A DNA stretch of 64,000 nt from SYLG01 sp965226945 (GTDB taxonomy: Bacteria > Planctomycetota > Planctomycetia > Gemmatales > Gemmataceae). Position numbers and translations under genes: made by a program. Positions 34,858 to 43,321 of the stretch are shown piece after piece. Below the pieces are notes generated by a model. The model saw only the letters and a list, made by a program, of their open reading frames with translations. It made no database searches and had not been told where the DNA came from. Each line of letters opens with the position of its first letter. The stretch's first letter is position 1. The stretch is taken from positions 1,054,001 to 1,118,000 of the forward strand of contig OZ245717.1 of the NCBI GenBank assembly GCA_965226945.1, read 5' to 3'.

Positions 34858-35400
34858 TCAGGGCGAAGTCCGCATCGTCACGGACAGCTTTTTTTTCAAG
34901 GTCCGCAGCTCTTTCCGTGCCTGGGTGAACGCGGCCTCATCGCGCTTGCCTTTCATCGTGTGCTTGGGTCGTTGGTAAGAAAACCCCTCCTGATGAAGGA
35001 TGCGCCGCAACTGGTCCTCGCTGAAGGAAACCTTCGTCCGCCGTTTTAGATGCTCGTTAAGACGAACAACCGACCACACGCTAAAGCCATAACCCAAATT
35101 CTGGGGCGGCGTGGCGATCGCTTCGCGCAGGGCCCGCCGATACCCAGGCGTTGCCGCTGAGGTTCGTCCCGGTGGTTTGCGCGGTGTCAAGCCCGCGACA
35201 CCATGTTGGCGATAATGTTTGCGGATGTTGTCCACGGTCGCTGGACTGCATCCCAAGTCTTGCGCAATCGAAAACTTCGACCTCCCAACTGCGCTCATAA
35301 GAATTATGGTGGCGTTGCGAAAAATCGTCTTTTCGGATGTTCCGAAACGAAGGTTGTCCAAAGCGTCCCATTCCTCATCGCTCAATGTCCATGCAGCCAT
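34858..35400 (-). CDS. IS630 transposase, DNA-binding half (OrfA)
   Basis: The 180-residue frame begins MAAWTLSDEEWDAL, carries a winged helix-turn-helix region (SIAQDLGCSPATVDNIRKHY; GYGFSVWSVVRLNEHL) and ends TLKKKLSVTMRTSP after the slippery A-run. The ATG at 35400 is favoured over one 42 nt upstream because family members start with this segment. It recognises the inverted repeats. Confidence 0.85.
   Translation of the reverse strand: MAAWTLSDEEWDALDNLRFGTSEKTIFRNATIILMSAVGRSKFSIAQDLGCSPATVDNIRKHYRQHGVAGLTPRKPPGRTSAATPGYRRALREAIATPPQNLGYGFSVWSVVRLNEHLKRRTKVSFSEDQLRRILHQEGFSYQRPKHTMKGKRDEAAFTQARKELRTLKKKLSVTMRTSP
34889..34896 (-). other. A8G slippery site for -1 frameshifting (IS630)
   Basis: Eight T residues on the plus strand give AAAAAAAAG in the mRNA. 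After a -1 slip the frame reads on as AVRDDADFALIFQDEME, restoring the catalytic domain. Confidence 0.8.
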
Positions 35401-35478
35401 GGTTGCGTCCCTGCGGTTGAACCGACATCTCCACTTCCACATAGAATATCGGCAACCTAACCGCAGCTGAAGAGCCTA

Positions 35479-35493
35479 TGCGGGTCTACTTAG
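35479..35493 (-). repeat. IS630 right inverted repeat
   Basis: TGCGGGTCTACTTAG mirrors the left end over 15 bp. Confidence 0.9.
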
Positions 35494-35646
35494 GATTTCG
35501 GTCAATTTCAATGCAATTCATTAGATACATGCCGCCGCAGCGAACGCGGTCAGCGATCCTGAGTCTCGACGCAGGGATGCGGCAAGGGCGGTCGCTTCCC
35601 TCGACCAGTCAAAGCCACGCTCTTTTAGGCGCTGCGGGATAATCAA

Positions 35647-38403
35647 TTAATCGGTGCGAAACACTCCGTCAGGAATCTTCTCGACAACAACCGACTTGAC
35701 GACCATACGCTGATCATAGGCGGGTTGGCCTCGGAATGCGGCACCCGTCCAGTGAGGTGCGTAGACCGTTTTCACGCTCTCTCGCGGCAGCCAACAGCCA
35801 GCGCCAAACTCTTGAAACGACGTGTGCGACCACGAGACGACCAATAAATCGTTGACCCGCTGTTCGCGGCGCCTGGGAGCATAGCCAAGGGCAGGATCGA
35901 GCCAGAGGATGTCCATCGTCTTTAAGCCTTGAGCTTCGCCTTCGGCGGCCCATTCCCCTTCAAGAACCAGGCAAGGCTTGCCCTCGATGACCTCCTTGTT
36001 GGGGCGTAATTTCCAGTGGCGGTAACTTGCGATGTTCGCCGGAAACCAATCGTGACTTTGAACTCGTTGAGCATCCTCGGTGGGAGCGGGATCCATGGGG
36101 CGCAGTCCCAGGCCGGCTAGATAGATGGAGGGCATTTCCAACAACGACGGCAAACTCATGGTCCAGTTTTTCTCCGCATCGTTCCACATCGAACAACGCT
36201 GACCATCGTAGACGAACTTCGTCGTCTCCTGCCGGCCCTGGCGGGCAAACAGATAGTTGAACTCGCCGTTACCTCGCTGCGCAAGTGCATCCTTCCTGCG
36301 GCGTTCGACGATCGCCGCGATAGGTCGCGGAGCCAATGGATCCGGTCCGATGGAATCGGGCGGCACGGCATAGGGCGCGATGCCCGATCTGACCACTTCG
36401 GCGAATCGCCGCTCGCCGGCAAACGCCACCTTGTGCGATTCCTTTTCTCCCCGAGTCAGGAGTAGGTTCCAGGACATCAGCCGCTTCGCTTCCATAAGCG
36501 GCTCGGTCACGACCTCATATTCCACCAGCAGGCTCTTAAACCGTCCTGCCCGTTCGCGCAGCTTCGCCGTCAACTCATCCTGGGTGAGGCTTGCGGCAAC
36601 AGGCGATTTCCCTGGAACCTTCGGCGCCGGGTCGGAACTTTTTGGAAAAGGGTGCTTGCCCGCCTGAAATTCGTTGACCAGTTCGAGAACGGAATCGGCG
36701 GGAACCGCAATACAGCCTTCGGCGTGCGCACGGGAGATGGTGATGCCATGGGACTTGCCGTCAAGACCGAGGAGCGGTCCTCCGCATTCGTCCTCGCGCA
36801 AGGGCAAGTCGTGTTCGAAGAACACCGGATAGTTGGGCCGTGGGGCGCCGTCGATTCCTCGAGGAAATCCATTCGACCTGAGCATGACAGACCCCGAGAT
36901 CGGCGTTTGGCCACGCAACAGCTCGACGGCAACCCGGTCGCCTCCAAACATCCCCTGAATCGATGCCGCGAGATCCTCATGCGACCGAACAGGTTTTCCC
37001 GCCACGCTCAGAAGCAGATCACCCGAGAGGATTTCCGCGTCGGCGGCTTCGCCTTCGGCGAACTCCACCCAGTAGCCACGATCCGGGACCGAACTGCCAA
37101 TGATCGGGAGCAGTGCCGCGGGGCAACGAGCCATCGGCCGGTAAGGAGAAACCTCTTTGGCGACTGGTCCCTGACCTCTGCGGCGCTCGACGCTGACGAT
37201 CCCGGCGGCCAGCGGCGTCGAATCGTTCGCGGGTACGGCAAGGATCGTCCCCGCCGGCACGGCTTGGATATTGGTCCAGGCTGGTGGGCGCAGATTGCCT
37301 TCGGGCAACTTCAAAAACACCAGGTCAAATGCGGGAACCAACCCAACGGGCGTAGCAGCAACCTTGCGTCCGTCCGCGAGTTGACAAGTCGGGCTCTTCG
37401 GAAGGCGGCTCGCGATCGTGAGCACCAACCCCGAGGAGTCCACGACCGTACCGAGAGCGGTGGATTGATAGCCGTCGAGAATTCTGACGATCGAGTTTCC
37501 GGCTTGCGCCGTGGCAGCCCGATAGGCGGACAGGGTTGCCGCACCGTTGGTCCAATCTCTCCCGCTCAAGGCCGCTCCGGCAAAGTCGATCCAGGCGCGC
37601 TGGGAATCGCCCGCCTTGGGAAGCCGTATTTCGCGGCGCTTCATCGCATCCATGCGACTTAGGATGAAAGGTGTCGGCGTCACCGACAAGCACAGGCCGC
37701 CGCCCCGTTCGCGAAACGCGCCGGTCGCCCCCTTCAACGCCTTGGGCAAATCCATGCCGCGGATGATACCGACCATGCGGCCTTCCAGGTCAAAGTAGGG
37801 TCCCCCCGAGTCGCCCCCCTGCACCAGGCAGTCGGCAGCGAACGAATCGGTGTCGACACAAAGGACCCGGCCAAGCCGCGCAACCGGGCTCCTACCGGCC
37901 CGGTATCCCCCGGGGTGGCCCATCTTGATCACCCAATCGCCGAGTTTGACGACCGATGTTTCGCAGAGGGGAGCGAACGGATAAGGACCTGGCTTCGTAA
38001 GCTGCACCAGCGAAATATCGTACTGGGCATCGAAGCCAAGAAGTACGCCCTCGCGCCGCAATCCATCGCTCAAGATGACAGTGATCTTCGTCCCTGGCTT
38101 GAGCGACCAGCCGGCGCTGAACGGCTCGGTCGGTTTCGCATGGCTGACATGGCCTTGCGACAGAATCAGTCCCTCGGGGGAAATGATCACGCCCGACCCG
38201 TGGCCCTCGTCGCCGAGAGCAACGACCGACGAGCGGACGCTTGCAATGACCTTGCACGCTCGCTGCTCGATCGCTGCGAGCGATTTCTTGGGGTCGGCAG
38301 CAGGATCAACACCGCGGACTTTTGAGACCAGAGGAAAAGGGGCCGCCACCATCAGCAACCCCATAAGGAAAACGCTCAGCCTGCGAACGAGGGTCGCGCT
38401 CAC
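35647..38403 (-). CDS. Secreted tandem trypsin-like protease with PDZ region; second protease domain degenerate
   Basis: From a GTG at 38403 the protein has 918 residues. It opens with a signal peptide (LVRRLSVFLMGLLMVAAPF). The first trypsin-like domain has the triad His85 (LILSQGHVSH), Asp129 (QYDISL) and Ser199 (QGGDSGGPYFD). A second trypsin-like domain follows (about 305-560): its His place is Ser in LVLTIASRL, the Asp is kept in AFDLVFLKL, and the Ser place is Cys in REDECGGPLLG, so it is probably inactive. A PDZ-like segment lies between its halves (GDLLLSVAGKPVRSHEDLAA). The C-terminal 300 residues are beta-rich and LolA-like. The GTG overlaps the WD40 gene stop as GTGA and GGGAG lies 9 nt upstream; a TTG 15 nt earlier is less likely. 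It is last in the BlaI operon. Confidence 0.83.
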   Translation of the reverse strand: MSATLVRRLSVFLMGLLMVAAPFPLVSKVRGVDPAADPKKSLAAIEQRACKVIASVRSSVVALGDEGHGSGVIISPEGLILSQGHVSHAKPTEPFSAGWSLKPGTKITVILSDGLRREGVLLGFDAQYDISLVQLTKPGPYPFAPLCETSVVKLGDWVIKMGHPGGYRAGRSPVARLGRVLCVDTDSFAADCLVQGGDSGGPYFDLEGRMVGIIRGMDLPKALKGATGAFRERGGGLCLSVTPTPFILSRMDAMKRREIRLPKAGDSQRAWIDFAGAALSGRDWTNGAATLSAYRAATAQAGNSIVRILDGYQSTALGTVVDSSGLVLTIASRLPKSPTCQLADGRKVAATPVGLVPAFDLVFLKLPEGNLRPPAWTNIQAVPAGTILAVPANDSTPLAAGIVSVERRRGQGPVAKEVSPYRPMARCPAALLPIIGSSVPDRGYWVEFAEGEAADAEILSGDLLLSVAGKPVRSHEDLAASIQGMFGGDRVAVELLRGQTPISGSVMLRSNGFPRGIDGAPRPNYPVFFEHDLPLREDECGGPLLGLDGKSHGITISRAHAEGCIAVPADSVLELVNEFQAGKHPFPKSSDPAPKVPGKSPVAASLTQDELTAKLRERAGRFKSLLVEYEVVTEPLMEAKRLMSWNLLLTRGEKESHKVAFAGERRFAEVVRSGIAPYAVPPDSIGPDPLAPRPIAAIVERRRKDALAQRGNGEFNYLFARQGRQETTKFVYDGQRCSMWNDAEKNWTMSLPSLLEMPSIYLAGLGLRPMDPAPTEDAQRVQSHDWFPANIASYRHWKLRPNKEVIEGKPCLVLEGEWAAEGEAQGLKTMDILWLDPALGYAPRRREQRVNDLLVVSWSHTSFQEFGAGCWLPRESVKTVYAPHWTGAAFRGQPAYDQRMVVKSVVVEKIPDGVFRTD

Positions 38404-39473
38404 TTCACCAGCTCCCAAATGCGGACGGTTTTGTCTTCACTGCCTGAGACAAGCCATTTGTCGTCACCGCTGACGGCAAGACTACGAACCGCCATTTTGT
38501 GACCGATCGCTTCCGCGATGCGCTTGCCGCTGGCGGTATCCCAGATCCGCACGCTTCCTTCCCTGGAGGCGGTGACGAGTTGCCGATTGTCCAAGCGCCA
38601 GGCCATGGCGGTGACTGGTTTTTCATGCGCCGCAAAAATCGACAGAATCTTTCCGCTCGCCGCGTCGAGCAAACGAACGGCCCCCTTCTTGCCGGCGACC
38701 GCGATCTTCAATCCGTCTGGACTGAAGGCCACGAGCGCGGGATCGATGTCCTTGGAAGAAACCGACCAGATCGGATTCTTCTCCGCAATATCGCCCAGGT
38801 GAATATCTCCGTCCAACGTGATCGCGGCAACGCGCCTGGAGTCGGGCGCGAAGGCCAGTTGAATGACTTCATTGTCGTGGGAAATGCGGGCAACAGCGGC
38901 AAAGGGAACCGCGTTGGCGTCAAAGGTGTTGTCGAGAAAGGAAACCGCGGTTTTGTCGCCGGGTGCGATCGCCCACATTTTCCCATCGGGGGTGGTGCCG
39001 AAAGCGCGCGCTCCTTGCACACCTCCTCCCGGCGTATTGCGATCTTTTTTGGCGACATCGCACTGGGTAAAGTTCTCTCCAGCGCCGCTGACAAGAAATA
39101 ACTTGGTCCCGGCACGGTTCAGTTGCAGCAGATCCACTCCGGGAGAGCGCTTATCACCCTGACGCCCCTCGAAAATGGTTTCGTTTAGTTTGCCCGTGGC
39201 TAAATCCCAGAATTTCAAGGCACCGATCTGATCGCCGGTCGCGAAAAAATCGGCACCCACGACTACCGCGGTCACCGCATGGTCGTGGGCGATCGCCTGC
39301 CGTTCTTTGAGCTTTACCGCTGACGACGCAGGCGCCTCCGTGCGGGGTTCGGGTGCAACGGCCAGCGTTGGCGAACCTTGTGCCTCAAGAGGATCGTTGA
39401 AAACGAGGGCTCCGCATATCAAAAGCGGCAGACCCGTGGCCATGACGAAGTTTTTGAAGCTCCCTGTACGCAT
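38400..39473 (-). CDS. Secreted WD40 beta-propeller protein
   Basis: From the ATG at 39473 the product has 357 residues. It has a signal peptide (MATGLPLLICGALVF region) and then repeated WD40 blades: GALKFWDLATGKL, RVAAITLDGDIHLGD, AVRLLDAASGKILSIFAAHE, SVRIWDTASGKRIAEAIGH and a final TVRIWELVK. Around seven blades are expected, enough for one propeller; the middle ones are diverged. AAGGAG precedes the ATG. It is co-directional with the M56 gene (127 nt) and coupled by GTGA overlap to the protease. It probably acts as a protein-interaction scaffold outside the cytoplasmic membrane, possibly for the protease. Confidence 0.85.
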   Translation of the reverse strand: MRTGSFKNFVMATGLPLLICGALVFNDPLEAQGSPTLAVAPEPRTEAPASSAVKLKERQAIAHDHAVTAVVVGADFFATGDQIGALKFWDLATGKLNETIFEGRQGDKRSPGVDLLQLNRAGTKLFLVSGAGENFTQCDVAKKDRNTPGGGVQGARAFGTTPDGKMWAIAPGDKTAVSFLDNTFDANAVPFAAVARISHDNEVIQLAFAPDSRRVAAITLDGDIHLGDIAEKNPIWSVSSKDIDPALVAFSPDGLKIAVAGKKGAVRLLDAASGKILSIFAAHEKPVTAMAWRLDNRQLVTASREGSVRIWDTASGKRIAEAIGHKMAVRSLAVSGDDKWLVSGSEDKTVRIWELVK

Positions 39474-39599
39474 AGAATCAAACTCCTTGCAAAAATGCAA
39501 AAGTTAAGAGGGTACGAAATGAACGGGGAATGTTAAACAGACGACGACAAGAGATCGAAGACGGGAAACACGATGAAGCAGGACTTGAACCGATGCGAA

Positions 39600-41183
39600 T
39601 TAATTTTGCGAGCGGATGCTCGACCCACCTCCCTCCGTGCTCCCAGTTCCCGTGCCGCCAATGGCTCCTTCTGCTCCCAAGGGGGTCGTTACCACCCGCA
39701 CTTTCATCGCGGGGACGATGCCCGATTCCCTGGCAGGCGATACGACGCCGTTTTGGTACGTGATTCGCAGGCCGTACCAATAGGTTCCGTCGTCCGGCAC
39801 GAGATGATCGAACCCCGATCGATCAGGAGTGTTGGCGGCCGCCAGCTTCCAGGTCTTGCCCGCGTCGGTCGAAACAAAAAGCTCCAGGTACTTCATTGCC
39901 GCCCTGCGCTTTTCGTCGAACTGCAAGTTGAGGCGCACGATCCGAGAGTCGGTCTGCAACGTGTCCAGGGTGGCGTCCGGCCGGTCCTGATCTTTTCCGG
40001 CCGCTTTCCGTTGGGCGGGCACTCGCTGGTATTCGACGCCGTTGATTTTGATGCGATCCGACGAGCCAGTGGGTTCGGTCTGAGAAGTGCCGCCGAGGAC
40101 AGGAGTCACCGGCGAGGATTTTTCTTGCGCCGGTTTGTCTGATGGCGGTTTCTCTGGCACCGTCGCGAAGGCAGGAATCGTCGGCAAGGCGACGATCGCC
40201 ATGAGGAGCAGGGCAAGGCCCCACCAGGACAGACGATGGGTCACACGGGGATTGGCAATCATTTCAAATCTCCTTTCCATGGTGGATTTTCCACCGAAAC
40301 CACAACTCAGCGAAGGCATGAAAGCCCGTTCGGCTTGGAGGAACTCAAGCGCTTGAAAAAGCGTCTGCGCGTAGGTCTTGCGGGCTCGCGGCAAACGGCT
40401 GATGACCAGCGCATCGCAGCAGGCCTCTTGCGCCATGCGCAATTCGCGGCGCGCCAACCAGACGACAGGGTTCCACCAGCAGGCGGCCGCAACAAGGAAC
40501 GACAACGCGTTCGTGAAGTGGTCGCGCCGCAGGTAGTGCGCAATCTCGTGCGACAAGACACAGGTCAGTTGTTCTTCCGTCAGACTGTCCGCCAGCTTGC
40601 GCGGAATCACGATGAGCGGACCGGTGTGTCGCAACCACAGGAGCGGGGAGACATGGGCATCCAGGACCATCACCGCGGGAGCTCTATCGATCTGGAGGCA
40701 ATCCGCGGATTTGCTGGCGGCTTCTTTCATGCGTCCGTCATTCGTCGCGCCGTGCTTCAGCGCTCTTCTCAATGCCCACACCTGCAAGAGCGAGCATCCC
40801 AGAATGGCCATCGTCCCCACACCGCTGATGATCAGTGCCGCTACGGTCCAGGAGAGTGGCCAACTGGCATTCCCTTCGGCTTGCACACCCGTTTGCGGCC
40901 GACTTGCGCGATCAACGTCCACGGGAGCGGCCGATGGCAGGCCGGTCAGCCGAACCTCGGGTTCACGGGCGAATCCTGTCAAGGAATCGCCCATCCAAGC
41001 GGGGAGTAAAGGTATGGAAAATAATGGCGGCGTGACAAATTTGAGGAGGACCACCAGCCACAGGGCATGGTTCAATCCCGGGCGCCGGCGGATGGCCGGA
41101 ACCATTCCTGCCAGCCACACAAACAAAGCCAACGCGGCCGCGACGACAGCATTCACGAGCACCGAGTCGAGGAATAGGTTCAT
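39600..41183 (-). CDS. BlaR1-like M56 membrane metallopeptidase
   Basis: The 527-residue protein opens with LDSVLVNAVVAAALALFVWL and has about four membrane spans. The zinc-binding motif HEIAH is at residues 212-216, preceded by LTEEQLTCVLS, the M56 hallmark; the downstream Glu region is AQEACCDALVISR. The C-terminal 200 residues are not a penicillin-binding sensor as in BlaR1. Instead they carry an Ig/fibronectin-like beta domain (MKYLELFVSTDAGKTWKLAA; GTYWYGLRITYQNG) outside the cell. The ATG at 41183 is 4 nt after the BlaI stop. It likely senses an outside signal and cleaves the BlaI-like repressor; the signal is unknown. Confidence 0.88.
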   Translation of the reverse strand: MNLFLDSVLVNAVVAAALALFVWLAGMVPAIRRRPGLNHALWLVVLLKFVTPPLFSIPLLPAWMGDSLTGFAREPEVRLTGLPSAAPVDVDRASRPQTGVQAEGNASWPLSWTVAALIISGVGTMAILGCSLLQVWALRRALKHGATNDGRMKEAASKSADCLQIDRAPAVMVLDAHVSPLLWLRHTGPLIVIPRKLADSLTEEQLTCVLSHEIAHYLRRDHFTNALSFLVAAACWWNPVVWLARRELRMAQEACCDALVISRLPRARKTYAQTLFQALEFLQAERAFMPSLSCGFGGKSTMERRFEMIANPRVTHRLSWWGLALLLMAIVALPTIPAFATVPEKPPSDKPAQEKSSPVTPVLGGTSQTEPTGSSDRIKINGVEYQRVPAQRKAAGKDQDRPDATLDTLQTDSRIVRLNLQFDEKRRAAMKYLELFVSTDAGKTWKLAAANTPDRSGFDHLVPDDGTYWYGLRITYQNGVVSPARESGIVPAMKVRVVTTPLGAEGAIGGTGTGSTEGGGSSIRSQN

Positions 41184-41187
41184 GGTT

Positions 41188-41574
41188 TCACTTCGATTCT
41201 GGAATGCCGTCAATGATCTGCCGAATGGCGCTGCGTTCTTTGCGCCCCAGGTTCGTTCGCTCTAAAAGCGTCAGGAGCATGGGAGCCAACGAGCCTGCGA
41301 AATGACTGTCCGCTAGCTTCTGCAGTTGCTGACCGACATAGGACTCGCGACTCACCTTGGCGGAGAACTTGTGGGCGAACCGGCTGGCATCGGATTCGAT
41401 AAAGCCCTTCTCGGTGAGCCGTTCCAACAGACTCTTTACCGTGGTGTGCCTCGCCTGAGTGTGTTCGGGGTAGATGGCTTCCACAATCTCCCGAATCTGG
41501 CACGTTCCTCGGTCCCAAAGGACCCCGAGGATCGCCAACTCCGTCTCCGTGGCATCGACTGGCTTTTTCGACAA
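41188..41574 (-). CDS. BlaI/MecI/CopY-type transcriptional repressor
   Basis: The 128-residue winged-helix repressor has the family pattern VDATETELAILGVLWDRGTC, IREIVEAIYPEHTQARHTTV and VKSLLERLTEKGFIESDAS, followed by the dimerisation helices. The start is a TTG with AAAGGAAAG upstream; MSKKPVDATE is the usual N-terminal pattern. It is expected to bind the palindromic operator at 41614-41652 and be removed when the M56 peptidase is triggered. It is first in the operon with the M56, WD40 and protease genes. Confidence 0.92.
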   Translation of the reverse strand: MSKKPVDATETELAILGVLWDRGTCQIREIVEAIYPEHTQARHTTVKSLLERLTEKGFIESDASRFAHKFSAKVSRESYVGQQLQKLADSHFAGSLAPMLLTLLERTNLGRKERSAIRQIIDGIPESK

Positions 41575-41613
41575 GACTTTCCTTTACCTTCCTAATTCGT
41601 TGGGTGGCGTGAT

Positions 41614-41652
41614 TAAGTCACCATGCCTTAGATTGTAAGGCGCGATGACTTA
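41614..41652. promoter_or_regulatory. Nested palindromic operator candidate for the BlaI-like repressor
   Basis: Two perfect inverted repeats share one centre at 41633: outer TAAGTCA/TGACTTA (41614-41620 and 41646-41652) and inner GCCTTA/TAAGGC (41625-41630 and 41636-41641). The site is about 40 nt upstream of the TTG start of the repressor, where a promoter would be. BlaI-family proteins bind dyads as dimers, so autoregulation is likely. Confidence 0.75.
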
Positions 41653-41889
41653 GAGTCAAGCTCGGACGTGTCAATCACCCCCGAGAAAACGGCACTCCTT
41701 CCCAGGTTCCTCTCAAACCGGCAGAGAAATCACCCGATAACTTTTACGAAATCCTCAGGCAAAATCCTTCCAACGGCGCACAAGGGCCCTAGCAAAGATA
41801 TACATCACTTCATTTGCTTGAAGCGCTCGGAAGCCCAAATGGTTTAGGCTTTTACCAATACCGACACTCTTCTCTCAGGGTGTAAACGT

Positions 41890-43218
41890 ATGGTCGAACT
41901 CAGCGAAGAGATCGAGAAAAAGGCCAGAGACCTTTATCAAACGATCCTGTTAATGGATGACGAAAAACAACGTCTCGCCTTTTTGGAAAAAGAAACGCAC
42001 AACCAGCCGCTGCTGCGGCAAACGGTTATCGAACTCTGGAGAACCCGCAAAGAGCTTCCCCATCAAAAGGTCGATTTCGACCCTGCCGTCGAAAACGAGG
42101 GACGAAGCTCGGGAGTACCTGGCCCCGGTGCGGGGGTCGGCGGAAAGTACATTCAGGGAGGCAAATACATCCTGATCGACCCGATCGGTGAAGGTGGGAT
42201 GGGGATGGTCTACATCGCCAAGCAGACCCGCCCTGTCCAACGACTGGTTGCCATCAAGTTCAGAAAAGCCGAAGCGGAAGGATGGGATAATCGAACGCGT
42301 TTCGATTTTGAGTTGCGCATCCTGGCGCTTTTGGAACATCCCAACATCATGCAGATCTACGACGCCGGCATTTCGGAGAAAGGGCACCCTTTTTTTGTGA
42401 TGGAATATTTTCCCGGGCAGCCGATCTGCAAGTTCTGCGATCATCACCGCTACACCCTGAGAAGACGCCTGGAGCTTTTTCTGCATGTGTGCCGTGCGAT
42501 CCAGCACTCCCATGAAAAAGGAATCGTTCATCGGGATATCAAACCGGCCAATGTTCTCGCCGAGATGTATCAGGATCATGCCGTTGCCAAGGTCATCGAC
42601 TTTGGTCTGGCGAAGTCGATGACCTCCCGCGTGATCGAGCGGCGTCAAATGACTCGTTCAGGATCGGTCGTCGGCACCTTTCAATACATGAGCCCCGAAC
42701 AGGCCAGCCTGGATCCCAAAAAAATCGACGAACGCTCCGATGTTTATTCCCTGGGGGTGCTCCTTTACGAACTGTTAAGCGGAATCAACCCGCTAACCAC
42801 CAAGATCGCGATCAATAGCAAGACCGACCTGATCTTGAAATCGATCTGCAACGACGATCCCCTTCCCGCTTCCGTGGCCCTCGCTCAAATCAGACACCTG
42901 GGCGAGATCCCTAATATGAGACAAACCACCGCGGCTGCCCTTGCCGCGTCGTTTCGGGGCGAACTGGACGCCATACTGATGAAGGCGCTTGAAAGAAATC
43001 CAGAAGCGCGCTACCAGACCCCGATGGCTCTGGCGCGAGATGTGCGCCACCTACTTGAGGGGGAACCCGTGGAAGCACTCGAACGAGATCGCTGGTATCC
43101 GATTTGGAAATCGATGCGGCGGCATCGCCACGCCTTGTATTTTTCTCTTTCCCTCGCCGTCTTCTTCGTCCTGATCGGCCTCTCTTTTGCCCTGGGCTGG
43201 GTGCGATTCGTGGGATGA
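41890..43218 (+). CDS. Membrane-anchored Ser/Thr protein kinase
   Basis: The 442-residue kinase appears active: GEGGMGMVY glycine loop near residue 100, Lys123 in VAIKF, a likely alpha-C Glu141, Asp216 in HRDIKPANV, Asp237 in DFGLA, then FQYMSPEQA and DVYSLGVLLYELLSG. Residues 1-60 are the helical region (ARDLYQTILLMDDEKQRLAF) seen before many planctomycete kinases. A membrane span near 420-438 is followed by only a few residues, so there is no external sensor domain. It is divergent from the BlaI operon, with 315 nt between starts, and lies upstream of the REC-HATPase gene on the same strand (103 nt). Substrates are unknown. Confidence 0.93.
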   Translation: MVELSEEIEKKARDLYQTILLMDDEKQRLAFLEKETHNQPLLRQTVIELWRTRKELPHQKVDFDPAVENEGRSSGVPGPGAGVGGKYIQGGKYILIDPIGEGGMGMVYIAKQTRPVQRLVAIKFRKAEAEGWDNRTRFDFELRILALLEHPNIMQIYDAGISEKGHPFFVMEYFPGQPICKFCDHHRYTLRRRLELFLHVCRAIQHSHEKGIVHRDIKPANVLAEMYQDHAVAKVIDFGLAKSMTSRVIERRQMTRSGSVVGTFQYMSPEQASLDPKKIDERSDVYSLGVLLYELLSGINPLTTKIAINSKTDLILKSICNDDPLPASVALAQIRHLGEIPNMRQTTAAALAASFRGELDAILMKALERNPEARYQTPMALARDVRHLLEGEPVEALERDRWYPIWKSMRRHRHALYFSLSLAVFFVLIGLSFALGWVRFVG

Positions 43219-43321
43219 TTTCTGCTTTGCCCCTATCCACCAACACCAAAAACAAGATTTCAAAATCGAAACTCATGAAGCACATTTGCCACATAGTGAT
43301 TATTTCAAGGAGTTTCCTCTC

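Larger units (their letters stand above)
34290..35492 (-). mobile_element. IS630-family insertion sequence with TA duplication
   Basis: The element is bounded by AGTAGACCCGCA and its inverse TGCGGGTCTACT, each flanked by TA (34290-34291 and 35491-35492), the target duplication expected for IS630/Tc1-type transposons. The body is about 1.2 kb, normal for the family, with two frames for a DDE transposase. It looks intact. Confidence 0.92.
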
